DNA of 64,000 nt. Origin: Argopecten irradians. Lineage: Eukaryota > Mollusca > Bivalvia > Pectinida > Pectinidae. A program made the position numbers and the translations under genes. Location: the NCBI RefSeq assembly GCF_041381155.1, contig NC_091149.1:11424609-11488608 (forward strand). The letters run 5' to 3'. How positions within the stretch are numbered: the first letter of the stretch is position 1; each line of letters begins with the position of its first letter. A model generated the notes under the pieces. That model ran no database searches and was not told the DNA's origin. It saw only the letters and a list, made by a program, of their open reading frames with translations. Of the stretch, positions 33,064 through 45,478 are shown one piece after another.

Positions 33064-34836
33064 TTGGGCAACGAGGACAAGAAGGAATACATAATTCAGT
33101 CAAAATTCAGTAATGACGCTTGTGGTTGTAAAGATTTTTATAATGGACGACCGTGCAGTTCAATTTTCGATTTCAATGACATTGTAGATTACAGAGAGTC
33201 ATGGAAGGAGCTGTCACGGGAAGAACTTGATTATGAAATGTCAGTTATTTGCACAAAGACGGTCGGGATACAGCACACAGTCAAAAAAGCACAAAGTTAA
33301 AGAGAGGGAAAGACCGTACCAGGAGTTATTTCAAAACCGCCTGATAATTATGGATTAAGCCCTAGGGTCCACGGTAGAGTTGGAAAGTCACCTGGTCATG
33401 ATCTTACCTAGGATGACAGGGAAAGAATCAAAACATTCCTTTGTAATTTTGACTCTACCAGATAAACTTCCTAGTTTCAAGGATTCTCGTGTCCTGCTCT
33501 TGCCATCAGTTAAACATCTAAAGATAATTTTAAGATGTACCAAACTCTGTCAGAAAAAAACAGGATGCAGATTTGTAAGTCTGAGGACATTCTAGAGGCT
33601 ATGGAAGGAACTATGCCCTCATATTGTTATTATTAAGCCCTGTGCAGACCTTTGTCAGTGTGTCAGGAATTTGCTCTAAAATTAGTAAATAGTGGATCCC
33701 TGACAGAAGAGGAGAAAACCATTCTCTTACAATTCACATGCCACTCTAGCAATGGATGAAAGAGACCATTACAGGAAACAATGTAGAAGCAGCAAGGATA
33801 ATTGTTCTACTTTACCTGATAGTAATAAGTCCAATGGTAAGTTCGATATTTAAGAATAATATGCATGACTTGTACAAAAGATACAAATTACATGTACATT
33901 GTTACTACTATAGAGAGAGTAATCAAAGATATTTCAATTCAGGTGTTGTTTTTAATGGTAGAAATATATGTAATATATAACTGAATTCAGTACATTTGTA
34001 CATGTTCAAGACCAAGTTCTGGTACATGCATATCGTGGCGTTTAACATTCTATTTCTTAAAAATTACAGGCTCTTAGGAGAGGGTAATAAACTATGAAAT
34101 TAACAATATTACAAAAACTCTACAGAGTTTGTAAACACACGTGTTACGATTTACCTACACGCTGTGTATGTTTGGACATAAACATATAGTTTAGAACTAA
34201 ACATATATATAATAACCAATCGTGCAAGATCCAATGCATGACATTATCTTAATTTGACAGAATAACTATAGAATAGAGTATTTCAGCACAGTTCTTCACT
34301 TACTCATTGGTTTACAGTGAATGAGATGGCATGTTTGACAGATGTGTACTCCGGGCTCCGTTCAAATGAAAACGTCAGAGTTTAACAAGGGCGTTAACTC
34401 GTCAAAAATATTAAAAATACACACTTATGCAATTAAAAGAGTCTTAAAGACAGAACTACAATTTGACCTGTAACCTATGAATATAAACTATCAGATTGAA
34501 TTTGTGAAAATACTCGTATTAAATTTAAAGATTCTCCACCGCTGACAAATGGTATTGTTTCACTATCAAAAACAGGAGCAGACAATTGAGTGTTTTTCTT
34601 CAGTTACAGCTTCTTATTTTACTTCGTAGCTAAAAATATAAAAAAAAAATATTAATTGCAACCCCAAAAAAAAATCCGTGGAACTTGCTACAGTCAGTTG
34701 ATACAGCCATGCACTACTCTTGAGATTATGCTCAACAGGTCCACTTCCCTCACCATTCCCAACAAATGGGACCTGTGTATTTTAGGACACCAAGGATATC
34801 CAATGTTTTTGGAATGTGTTCCGAAGGATTAGGTAT
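33064..34836 (+). pseudogene. Fossil multi-exon transposase-like gene of uncharacterised family
   Basis: Scattered frames match a repeated protein type I recall from mollusc and cnidarian genomes: CGCKDFYNGRPCSSIFDFND and LSREELDY (33119-33250), GLSPRVHGRVGK (about 33355-33390), LPSFKDSRVLLLPSVKHLK (33449-33510), DLCQCV (about 33645), SGSLTEEEKTILLQF (33693-33740), and DYAQQVHFPHHSQQMGPVYF then RTPRISNVFGMCSE (34722-34830) before a GTATGT donor. Frameshifts and stops break every segment. I infer a mobile-element protein because the family is multi-copy; the catalytic chemistry is unknown to me. The arm boundary of the inverted duplication falls inside it. Confidence 0.45.
34527..34640 (-). 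repeat. Fragment of the 361-bp TTAAAGATGCTCC MITE
   Basis: 'tttaaagattctccaccgct' followed by 'gacaaatggta', 'tttcactatcaaaaacagga' and 'tttttcttcagttaca' matches the right-hand end of the element at 54112-54472 in reverse complement. Only one end is present. Confidence 0.65.
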
Positions 34837-35009
34837 GTAAAGTGTCAAATTCATATGTTAAAATTTCATGATTTACACATACAACATGTATGTGCATGTA
34901 CATGTGTACATATTTACAATATATATAATATTGTACAATATCCATGTTTAACCATGTCATACTACTATGCAAGTATCAAAATATACTTTCTCTAAAGTTT
35001 GTATAACTT

Positions 35010-35390
35010 AAAGTTGTAATTTTTGTTAATTTCACCATCACAAACTCTCATAAAACATACAATATGTGCATATGAATGCTTATATATGATAGTTCAGATC
35101 CATGAAAACACCAATACACTATTGACATAGCGGTAAATGTCGCATGAAATATCACACGTTTTGAAAGAACCGCCACAGTCAACGCCATGTTTAAAACTTT
35201 CGGGTAATATCGGAAAACCGAGTTTCATCATGTGACCGACATCGGCGATACCCGTATAGATCGGAACCTCCCGAGCCGTATCACGTGCTCAATATCGGCA
35301 ATACTAGTACAGATCCGAAAAGATAGGAACATTTCAGATACTTCCGAGCTATTTTAAACGTGTACACGTTAAAAAGATTTTTTACTTTTA
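35010..35390 (+). repeat. Paralogue of the foldback element's flanks, without the element (empty site)
   Basis: 35010-35117 matches 10560-10680 and 35130-35370 matches 14063-14290. Across the junction it reads 'acactattgacatagcgg', one copy of the CTAATAG-like target and no element. Confidence 0.8.
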
Positions 35391-35989
35391 TAATTAAAAA
35401 TACTTCCAGTGCTGCAACTGTATAAAAAGTGGTAAAAGTATCAAGTTTAAAACTTCGGACAGACGGAGAAAATGAGTATAACACTGAGTTTTCACTATGA
35501 CAAAAATAGCGGAAGTGATAGACTATATAATTTTAATTGACTACTGTTGATATACAATGTATTTAGTGAGACCAGAGACAGATAAACAAAACAAACTACA
35601 GTGTACACAACATGTATTGACACACAAACACATGGGATGGACAGGAAGTGAAAACAAAACAGAAACATGGATAAACATACAGACAGACACTGAAAACTGT
35701 AGACAGACAGAATTGAACAAACCAACAATGCACATGTAGTGTCAGAATGACAACTGATAAAATGGATGGACATATGGACAAAAATAAACAGACAGAAGAA
35801 GAAAGAGGGGGAGACTACTATCTTTAAATATGTATACACTATATATATTATACAACGGTAATTATATTTCAAGAAGAGAGGTTCCATAACTAATGGAAAA
35901 AAATATGTATGATCAGAGACCTCCCAAAATATTCGGTGCTTTGCCAGGGTATAGATATATAAACTATGGATATGAGGAAAAAAGAAAAA

Positions 35990-38043
35990 CAAGAGGCCCA
36001 TGGGCCTTAACGGTCACCTGAGTTAGAATATATAATGAAACAACTAATGAAACAAATTAAAGACATATAAACACTATATGCTGGGCCTTGAAGTTGGTCA
36101 GTGATTTATAAATTTGATCTTTTTAGACTATGAAGAGTATTTGCTTCCATCAAACCTGTGAACTTAGAGGTATTTTTGAAATTTTAATCAATTTGACCCT
36201 GTTTGGTCCTGCCCCTCTGGTCCCCCAGGGGGTCATCGAGGACGGATATGGATGTTAAAATGCTATATCTTCGGCTAATAATTCTAATCAAGTTTGACTA
36301 ATTTCCTACGAAAATTGGGCAAATAATGTTCACAAATATGTTTTTCCTATATAAACTAAAGTAAACTTGACCCCTCCCCAGGGGGTAACGTGAGACCCCA
36401 AGATCATATAATTCACAGAAGACCTTTCCATCTATAATTATTTGATTCTACTATATCCAGAATTTTAGAAGATTTTTGAAGTTTTAGCCTATTTGACCCT
36501 TTTTTAGCCCCCCCTCCTGCCCCCAGGGGGTCGGCCAGGACCAATGTGGATATGATATTAAAATGCTATCTCAGGCTAATAATTCTAACCAAGTTTGACT
36601 CATTTCCTATGAAAATTGAGCAAAAAATGCTCATTAATGTGTTTATCCTATATAAACTATAGTAAACTTGACCCCCTCCCCAAGGGGAAACAGGAGACCC
36701 CAGGGTCATATAATTTACAATTTTTATAAACAAACTTTAAGACCTTTTCATATCTATAAAGTGTATTTGATTATACCATTTCCAGAATTTTAAAAGAATA
36801 TTTTTTGAAGTTTTAGCCTATTTGACCTTTTTTGGCCCCGCCCCTCTGCCCCAAGGGGTTCGGCCTGGACCAATATGGATATTATATTAAAATACTATCT
36901 CAGGCTAATAATTCTAACCAAGTTTGACTCGTTTCCAATGAAAATTGAGCAAAAAATGCTCATAAATGTGTTTTCCCTATATAAACTATAGTAAACTTGG
37001 CCCCCTCCCCAAGGGGAAACAGGAGACCCCAGGGTCATATAATTCACAATTTTTGTAAAGGACCTTACGACCTTTCTGTTTATGAAAAGTATTTGTTTCT
37101 ACCATTTCCAGAATTTCAGAAGAAGATTTTTGAAGTTTTAGCCTATTTGACCCTTTTTTAACCCCGCCCCTCTGCCCCCAGGGGGTCGGCCAGAACCAAT
37201 GTGGATATGACATTAAAATGGTATCTCAGGCTAATAATTCTAACCAAGTTTGACTCGTTTCCAATGAAAATTGAGCAAAAAATGCTCATAAATGTGTTTT
37301 CCCTATATAAACTATAGTAAACTTGACCCCCTCCTAAGGGGGAAACGTGAGACCCCAGGGTCATATAATTCACAATTTTTGTAAAGGACCTTAAGACCTT
37401 TCTATTTATGAAAAGTATTTGATTCTACCATATCCAGAATTTCAGAAGAAGATTTTTGAAGTTTTAGCCTATTTGACCCCTTTTGACCCTGCCTCTAAGG
37501 CCCCTGGGGGTCAGTTATAGAAAATTTGTTAATAGGATTAAATGGCCATCTCATACTGATAATTCTGACAACATTTGACTCATTTCCTATTACAAATGAC
37601 CAAATAATGCGCAAAAATGTGTTTTCTCAATATAAAGTATAGTAAACTTAACCCCCTCCCCAGGAGGAAACTAGAGACCCCAGGGTCATATAATTCACAA
37701 TTTTTGTAAAGGACCTTAAGACCTTTCTATCTATGAAGAGTATTTGATTCTACCACATCTGTGAGTAGAGAAGAAGATTTTTGAAATTTTACTCAATTTT
37801 ACCCCTTTTGGCCCCTCCCACAGCCCCCTGGGGGGTGGGGACCATATAATTCACAATTTTGATTGGCCTTATGCCTTAGAAGGTTTGCGCAAAATTTCAT
37901 TGAAATTGCTTCAGCAGTTTTGGAGAAGAAGTCGAAAATGTAAATTGTTTACGGACATACGACGGACGACGCACGACGGACGACGCACGACGACGGACAA
38001 AAGGCGATTAGAATAGGTCACTTGAGACTTCGTCTCAGGTGAC
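35990..38043 (+). mobile_element. Pearl-like element with ~5 core repeats of ~325 bp
   Basis: Left end 'aacaagaggcccatgggcct' then 'taacggtcacctgag'. Core units marked by 'agggtcatataatt' near 36398, 36699, 37028, 37355 and 37678. Tail 'cgacggacgacgcacgacgg'. The end hairpin combines 'ggtcacttgagacttcg' and 'tctcaggtgacc'. The longest core unit of the pearl-like elements here; non-coding. Confidence 0.8.
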
Positions 38044-38132
38044 CAAAAAAAACTTAAATATCATATTCCTAACAATGGTAACCATTTTTTCCAATCATTT
38101 TCAAATTTCCTTTGAAGAGTATCGCTTTTATT

Positions 38133-38170
38133 AACAAGAGGCCCATGGGCCTTAACGGTCACCTCAGTTG
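38133..38170 (+). repeat. Isolated pearl-type left terminus
   Basis: 'aacaagaggcccatgggcct' plus 'taacggtcacctcagt' repeats the left end of the 35990 element, but no core repeats follow. Likely a deletion remnant or the end of an element too diverged to see. Confidence 0.6.
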
Positions 38171-40461
38171 ACAGTTGACAGGATGTGTACTCATAGATAT
38201 TGCTTTAATTTGAATACATTTGTAGATAGCGTAGGTTACATTAATCAGGCTCATCTGGCAACAGAAGTATATCAAAATCAAATAAACATCAAAGGTCCTT
38301 AGACTATTTTTGATTACAGTATATTTCTGGACAAATGTGAACTTGATAAGCTCTGTGTAATGATTGCATGAGCTCCAATTCTATGTAAAGCAGTAAGCTA
38401 TAGATTGCAAAAGGGGCCAACTCTATGAAAATTGACGGATTGCCAGCTGTTAATCAAACCGCACGTGACTTTGTATTTTGCATTGTGTGTGCTACGATGT
38501 TTGCTCCGACATTGAAAAGAAGCATGTGCGTTTGTGAGCACGAGGCGTGGCTATATTACACCTGGCGATCGGTCAATGGATGTTGTCATACATTTTTTTG
38601 TGTTTGGTGGATGGACTGATGAACATACCTAACAATCATGTGAATTTTTTTTTCAGAAAATACGAAATTTGAAATATTATTGAAAAAAATGGTGATGTTT
38701 ACTAATAAAACCTTTTATTAATAAATATCTGGATTTTAAAATAATTTTTCAAATCTCGTATTTTTTGGAAAAATCATGACAATGTGGTAGATTGTAGGAT
38801 ATCCTCAAGGTAATCCGGTTGTCTCAACTATTAAAATCTCACATGTCCTTAAATGACTGATTAACAGGATGTTAAAACTCACAAAACAAACTAAAGTAAC
38901 ATATATTACAAGTAGTAGATACTTTTTATTATTTGATTGCCTTATATTAGTTCAAGAATGCATATTCAAACATGCTTACAGATGATATCTTTTGATGCAA
39001 GACTAATGTACTAATTGGAAAAGAATGATAAATAATGTAGTTTTTTAAACATTTTATTATGTATACATTGTCTTTGTTAAACACAAACCATAAACATGTG
39101 TATCGACTTAAGCGAAATTAAATCACAAACATTCCAAGCAAAATAAGAATGTATTTTTCCATAAAAAGCCTTGAATACCTTGCTTATGCACCACATACTA
39201 TATCCTTCATATCTGAGGTATATTGTAACCACGAAACATGATGATCACATATGTCTGTCCAAACATTCGGCTTTGGCAAATTTTGATTGCTTTCAGCTAT
39301 AGTTTCACCCGGATCAGCTTGTTTTATGGAGGGAAGTTTACCGTCCTTAAGGGCAGGCCAGTGACACCCTCCATGTATACTTACCTTGGTGGTACTTTGT
39401 TTTATGGATCAGACTAGTTAATCTGTAGATAGTATTATCATCATGTAATATGTTAATTGGTAAATGAAAAAAAATATTTCAATAATGTGAGTGCAATCAC
39501 ACAGATATTCGATAACTTTTATATGTATAAATATACACTTTAAAATATATCAAGGCTATTTGTCAATTGTACTATTCAGAAATATATCGATTTGTAAATT
39601 AATACATTTCAATTTCAATGATGATGTACTATTATACATCATTCCATTTTACAAGACTCATTATACTGAACATTATTATATAATAATGTCATAAAAATGT
39701 TAACTTCTGCAAATGATAAACATGATAAAAAATTCTAAGTACAACCATAATCAGTTAAACAACTTTCATTTAATAATTAGAGGTGTTGTATGTATATTGT
39801 ACATTATAGCATTTGGTGGTATGAAGTTTCAGATAAATTAATTAACTTATAATTGATTGGAAGTATGTATATCAGTAACCATTTCGCTTGGATGCATTTT
39901 AAAAATTACATCAAATAATACGAAAGTTTTTAGCGACATGCATGTGTATACATATACAACCTTAATCAATGAATATAAACTATCCAATTACTGTAGCATG
40001 TAAATTGTACACACAAGAATAATGCAAACATTAATTTCTATTCATCAACAAAACAAATTAATATAGTGCAACAGCAGTGCAGAAGATAAAATTTCAACAG
40101 CACTTTTTCTCTAACTTTGTCTTCTTTTAGATGAAAAACATTTCACTTTACAAATGTAGTTGAACATAAATAACTGTATTCTAAATTTTTGATGCATGTT
40201 AAGCCATCCTTTTGTGCCACTGTCACTCAACACAGCGGCATATTTCCTCAGGTTTCATCTTCGTTTTAGAATGAAAGTAATTTTCGAATACTTTTTCAAC
40301 TCTAAAACCTTGAGACCCCCATATTTGAGTTCTTACCAATCATATCAAAAATATGGTTTCAAATATCAAACAGTAATAAGTACAAAAAAATACTAGAAGA
40401 ATTTGATAAATTATGAACATTTCACAATTACAGAAACCTATGTAATCCATTTTGAGAGTTA
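38171..40461. other. No recognised gene or repeat
   Basis: Very AT-rich DNA. A GC-richer island near 38440-38600 and another near 39290-39400 ('ggagggaagtttaccgtcct') stand out but match nothing I know. Short open frames at 38425, 39491 and 40196 show no gene character. Confidence 0.4.
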
Positions 40462-40979
40462 AGGTAGGGCGTTAGAATTGTACCTGCTGCCCTATTGCAT
40501 GATCGTAAAAGGCGACTAAATTTAGGATCTTATCTTTTCTCTTCTTCCAAACTGACTTTATCTTTCCTAATGCCTCCCTTGGCACCGCCTCACTTTGGCC
40601 TTGAGTTGAGCGTTCGCCTGTGAGGAAGGCTCTGGGTTCTGTCCCCTGGCCGAGACACACCAAAGTCTTTAAAGTGGTTAGTTCTCTGCTCCTGCTTAGC
40701 GTTCAGCATACAGGGAGTGGGACGACTGGTTCGCCCGTTGTCAGTATAATGTGACCGGGTGGGGTGTGTTGCTTGGTGTCTTCGCGGCATGCTTCAGTGA
40801 TATAGCACTATAAAAAGGGCAACAGTTCCACTATACAAGAAGACACAACACGAACATACCGCAGTCTCCCGGTACACTCACCTCGCACAACATACACGCA
40901 GCGCAACCCATGCATGGGAGGCCGTCCTTACATGACCCTAGCTGTTAATAGGACTTAATAAATCAAACAAACAAACAAA
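40462..40979 (-). repeat. SINE-like repeat, nearly full-length
   Basis: Starts 'aggtagggcgttagaattgt' (the first half of the 5' hairpin is missing) and ends in (CAAA)n after 'aataggacttaataaatc'. It lies ~160 bp beyond the Helentron stop codon. Confidence 0.8.
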
Positions 40980-41071
40980 TAATGGATAGGCTACCTTATA
41001 ATTTTAAGATACTTCTAATAAATTGAGTGAAACCCTCTCTTATTTAACCACTCTGTTCTCTACCAAGTACA

Positions 41072-41092
41072 CCATTCACTCAATGTGAATGG
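41072..41092 (-). terminator. Hairpin 3' of the Helentron coding region
   Basis: CCATTCAC and GTGAATGG form a perfect 8-bp stem around a 5-base loop, 48 bases past the last stop codon (TAA at 41142-41140), and just past an AATAAA signal on the minus strand. Helitron-type elements carry a short hairpin close to the 3' end, so this is a candidate 3'-subterminal hairpin. The actual end of the element is not identified. Confidence 0.4.
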
Positions 41093-41139
41093 AGCAAAGC
41101 ATGCCTGATAGAGATTATAGTATTGGCGGGTTTTATTCT

Positions 41140-41790
41140 TTACTGTAAGTTAATGGCACTGTAAATCATATTATGATCTGACCAGTATGCCTCTAGGACA
41201 CCATTTTGTATGAATAATGCATTTGTGTAGATATGATCTATTTGTGTGTGTGATCATCAAGAACCTGTTTGCATCTGAATGTGTTTTCCATAAAGTCAAG
41301 AAAGGACTTTGCTGGCTTTTGCAGATCAACATTGAAATCTCCCATTATCATAATCGTCTTTTGGGGATCAATATGAGGACAGCAAGTTTGTCTCAACAAA
41401 ACCTGAGAACATAGAGAATGAACATGAAGGCTTTTTGTAGACAGCTACATACTGTAGAATTGTGGAAGACAATTTCACTACCAGAAAAGATAGCTCTACA
41501 TTTTCATAAGAAAATGACAAAGATGTAAGCACTTCAAGGTTTCTTTTGACATACACAACAAGTCCATGGTGTGGCCTTGTACCTGAACAGTGAGAATCAT
41601 TCCTGTAAATTTGGTAATCACTTAAAGCAAAAGTGTCATCAGTATCTCTGTTGCAAAGTCTGGACTCTGCTATTCCAATTATATCTGCAGCACACACATT
41701 CGGATCAGATTTAATGTCGGCAAAATGTTTGTGAGGAGATCGTGCATTGTTGAACAGACATTTTATTTCTGCTTCAATGTCATACAGTGG
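41140..41790 (-). CDS. EEP (AP-endonuclease-like) domain of the Helentron, two frameshifts
   Basis: C-terminal nuclease domain. In order: LFNNARSPHKHFADI, then ADIIGIAESRLCN with the catalytic Glu, DYQIYRNDS, and HHGLVVYVKR in the frame ending at 41368. The next frame holds IMIMGDFNVDLQKPAKSFLD with the GDFN motif at 41331-41342. The last frame holds QIDHIYTNALF and a final YWSDHNMIYSAINLQ with the SDH motif at 41173-41181, stop at 41142-41140. All EEP active-site blocks are present, split over frames by shifts near 41370 and 41235. The order 'N-ARS...H..DI' resembles CR1-type retrotransposon endonucleases, as expected of Helentrons. It would nick DNA during transposition; its exact role there is not settled. 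Confidence 0.8.
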
Positions 41791-43723
41791 TCTGAAGCAA
41801 AGTTTTAACACATGTTCTCCGAGTCTTTGTATTTCTGAATCAACTGCTTCATCTTTGGCCAAGCTTAGCTCATTGAAATCAAGGATATGTAGCTGATTCA
41901 AGGATTTTACTCTAGAAAGTGCAACATAATGGATATGTGGTATTTTTCGAACTCTTGTTTGATTCAAACTGACGACAACATTAGTCAGAGTGGCACCTTG
42001 AGCTTTGTGTACTGTTTTTGCTGCAGATGGTTGAAGAGGGAATTGAATTCTTTCATAAGTTTTTCTGTTGTATACAAAAGTTCTTTTTGTTTCGAAAATT
42101 GGTGTCCAATTCTCATGAATACCTGATGTATAAAGGTGCTTGTATTGATTTCTTCGGCTCGCTCCGACTTTTTGGTCATTAAACAGAACCCAGAAAATCG
42201 CAGGTCGTGTATTGGAATCTTTGTATTCAATATGTTTAACAACACATGTTGCTCCATTGGTCAAACCATCACTCACTTCAAGATTCTCAGATATATCATA
42301 TATCATGTCGACAGCTATTGTGAGGCTAGTTTTGAGCTGTCCTGTAGTCGGTTGTTTGTCAGGCAGGGCTTGAACTAGGGTTTTCTTCACTTCTGTTGAC
42401 ATTTTAGTTTGTGAAAGTGTCTGTATCAGCCTTGACTGTCACTTTACTTGTATCAAGTTTCTGTATCAGGTTTGAATTGAAGTCATCTACAAATCTGTTT
42501 TCAATGAAGAGATGAGGAATAGAGCTGGGATAGCTTTCATGCTCCTGGTCTACCTTACGATCTGAAAGCAGTAACTTGTCTTGCGGAGATAATTCACCAT
42601 GTCGAAGTCTGTTGAGAAGTTCAGTGAATGGAACATCTCCTTTCTGTCTCATGATTTCATCAAGTTCAAACACTTTGAAGTGTTTTTTCCATAAATTTGT
42701 TGCCAAACCTTGACCAGGGCTTGAAAGATCTTTGAATATCCAAGAGTCAGCAACAGGTTGAAGCTGATACAAGTCACCTACAGCTATAACACTGATTCCT
42801 CCAAAGTCTGTCTTTTTGCCTTTCACTTGTTGGAGCCTTTCATTGATAAATGTTAGCAGCTTATTGCCAACCATAGAAATCTCATCTATGATAACAACTG
42901 ACAGATTTCTGAATTTTGTTCTGAGAGAGTTCAATTCGTCAGCATGCATATGTTGCTGTGTTTGATACATTTTTTTGTGAAACGCTGAAGCAACGGTAGT
43001 GCCACCAATGTTGTATGCAGCCTTTCCTGTGTATGCACATAACATAATTCTGACATCCTCAGGGTCTTCCCCTTCTTCAGAGCACAATAATCTATGTAAT
43101 GTCTGATACACTGCATCAATTACTACAGATTTCCCTGTTCCTGCTCCTCCAGTGAGAAAGGCAAACAATGGTTCATCTTCATCTCTTATGTATTTTGTGA
43201 CATGATTGTGAAACTCTCTTTGTTTGGGGTTTAGAGACTGTAACAGTGTGTGGTACTCATTATCAGGCAAGCGAACTGCACTAGTTTCTACATCTGATGG
43301 TTTTGACCCTAGGCCAAGTTCAGGTCCAATGTCAACATGTTTATGCTGAATAGAATCAGGGTCAAAATGGATAAAATCCTCAGAAGGTGTACTACCAACA
43401 TCTGCATCTTCAGCCTCAATGTGTTCGGTATTTGGGGCAACTTCATCAAAGTCACACGAGTCGTCTTCTGCCTGTTGTATAGCTTGTTCTAACTCTTCCA
43501 TGAAGTGTTCATAAACCTTTTGCTTTACTTGAACTATATCAGCTTTGTTTCTGTAATGTTCCTCGTAGGTGTCATAGTTACCAAGAACATCTTTTTGCTC
43601 GTTTCTCCATGGCAGATACAAAAGGAGTTTATCTCTGAAATAGTTTTCAGCATTGGTTTTTTTTGCTAAATCCAACAAATCTGATAACGCGGTCATTTTT
43701 ACGTTTTCTAATTTTGATTCCAT
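41790..43723 (-). CDS. PIF1-type SF1 helicase domain of the Helentron, one frameshift
   Basis: The frame 43723-42404 contains Walker A GGAGTGKS (residues 192-199), CAYTGKAAYNIGG, and Walker B VIIDEIS (277-283). Downstream come GDLYQLQPV and LDEIMRQ. A one-base shift at 42404 ('ctaaaatg' on the minus strand) moves to the frame 42402-41368, which carries the C-terminal helicase motifs AAKTVHKAQGATL and HYVALSRVKSL. An acidic linker (residues ~80-150) precedes the helicase. The protein unwinds donor DNA 5'-3' during rolling-circle transposition (family knowledge). All core motifs look intact except for the shift. Confidence 0.88.
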
Positions 43724-45478
43724 TTTTCAATGTTACAAGGACATCTGCTGCTCTGAATTCCTCAGCATCCATTTCACTATGTGATGTTTCTTGTTTGTCA
43801 AACTGATCATCACATGCTATTTCTTCTTCATCATCATCATCATCATCATCATTTTTGTCTTCTTTTGGAACTGGCTTTTCCAGGTCTTTAGGAAATGTCA
43901 CTTCTAGTTGAGAGACATAATCAGCCAAACACCATAGTTCTAACTGTTTTGGACGTTTTGAATACCTCTCAATCATACTTGTTGCATGGATATCTGTTGA
44001 ATGTTCTGGGAGTTCATTCAGTTCATTTTCTGTTTTGAGAAGGAAGACCCTTGCATCAGGTGTGGAGGTGTTGATAAACGCTACCTCTCGAGAAGCTTGT
44101 GTCAAAGGCATCTGTAGTATCAGGTAACTAGCCTCTTGTGCACTGACCTCAACAAAATTAAGAAATTTGTTACCAATATGCCTCACTTGGTGTTTCAAAT
44201 CCATATTTCCTTCTGTTGCTTCTTTTGATGCCTTGTCTAGCATAGCACTTATGCCTCTCTGTGATTTACTGATATATGACACAATGTACGTTGCACAGGC
44301 ATATGGATCAAGCACAAACTGGATGTCCAAATTTGCAGTCCAAGCTTTGAGAACAGCTGGATTATAATAGTTCACTCTCATTTCTGATGGACGTCTTTTG
44401 AGGAAAACTTTTGGACCCTTCAGTGACGCTCTTATACACTTGATGTATTCTTCAAGTGGCATGTCTGCAATATCACGGAGGAAAGTTTCAAATTCCAAAT
44501 CACCGCCATCTTTGTAATCATTCATCTTTTGTTGCAGAGCCTTGTACTTCTTTCTATACTCGTCAATGACAGTTTCTAGAGGCTCAAGAAGCATAGTTTG
44601 TGGTAATGGAGGTAGAGGAAAACCAAACCTGCACACTGATTTCCCACCTTTTTTTACAGGTTTTTGAATGTTTATGTACTTGGAGGTCAATAAGATTTTG
44701 AAGTTCAGGATCATCCGTTTGTAGTGAACAAGTGACATATTTGTCAACATATTCTACTATTGAACTCTCATCATCGTTAGGATACTTTGGTGCATCTTTT
44801 GTCCACAGAAGCATATGTATGTGTGGTGAACCTCTATTTTGGAACTCAACTCTTCTAAAAACATCCGTTACAGTTCCGATAGGGTTGTGATCACTTTTCA
44901 AGAAAGATGTGATGAATTCGCGTACTCTGTTGTCAAAATATCTGGCACAGGTCACAGGATCCTTTTTGACCAAGTTGTTTTTTCTGTTCCAGCCCATCGA
45001 TTCAAGGTTTTCATCTGACAAAATAATACCATATAGTGTTGTCAGTGTTCTCAAAAGGTCTGGCCATCTTGTGTCAGCTGATGACAATGACATGAACCAC
45101 GTAGGTAAACCAAGCTGTCGTATCATGGCAAAAGTATCTTTTTTCTTAGATGACAGGTATGCAGGGGAGTTTCTCAATGTTCTAAAAATGTAGTAGCCTT
45201 CGTTTAGTCTGACAATTTCATTTGCAGATGATTGATTTCTAACTTGTCCAGCAGTTATTTTTTCCCTCTGATTTACATCTTCTAACAGCAAGATTGACCT
45301 TGTCACTAACTTGCTTGATCTGGATTTTCTTCAATTTGAAAAAGATATTTGGAACGGACTTAGCAGCTCTTCTGTCAATACTTCTCAATTCCCATTTTGT
45401 AATGTCACTGTAATGCACATTTTTGTGTCTCTTTCCATTGTCCAATCTTCGCTGTCCACAGAAATTGAAGGAAAGCAA
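43647..45478 (-). CDS. HUH Rep nuclease domain of the Helentron, two internal frameshifts
   Basis: Three frames in sequence. 45478-45239 has VHYSDITKWELRSIDRRAA and FKLKKIQIKQVSDKV. 45306-44584 has GLPTWFMSLSSADTRWPDLL and then FQNRGSPHIHMLLW, where HIH (44823-44815) is the metal-binding HUH motif. 44750-43647 has SVCRFGFPLPP, then YACATYIVSYISKSQRG, where the two Tyr four residues apart (codons 44288-44286 and 44276-44274) are the nucleophile pair. Frame changes fall at an A6 run near 45255 and an A7 run near 44655; that at 43655 into the helicase is at an A8 run. Rep nicks and joins single strands at the element ends. A low-complexity Asp-rich stretch follows near 43840. Confidence 0.87.

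Larger units (their letters stand above)
16430..33905 (+). repeat. Left arm of a large inverted duplication
   Basis: Landmarks here recur in reverse order and complement in 49853-56520: lectin exon 2 (16682 and 56283), exon 3 (21932 and 53678), gypsy LTR (24057 and 52344), 27230-27400 (51905-51730), 28030-28245 (51730-51500), gag (29036 and 51260), 31555-31660 (50650-50540), transposase-like exon (33600-33905 and 50120-49856). The left arm is longer because of insertions absent on the right: 17.6-21.3 kb, 24.47-27.23 kb, 27405-28027, 28246-28785 and 29233-29772. The right arm has lost 30.19-31.55 kb. The outer limit is blurred by repeats. Confidence 0.9.

Noticed and set aside
35495..36001. 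168-codon minus-strand open frame rich in Phe, Cys, Ser and Val
   Set aside because: It comes from ACAGACAG-like and AT-rich low-complexity DNA, starts inside a pearl-like end and has no domain character.
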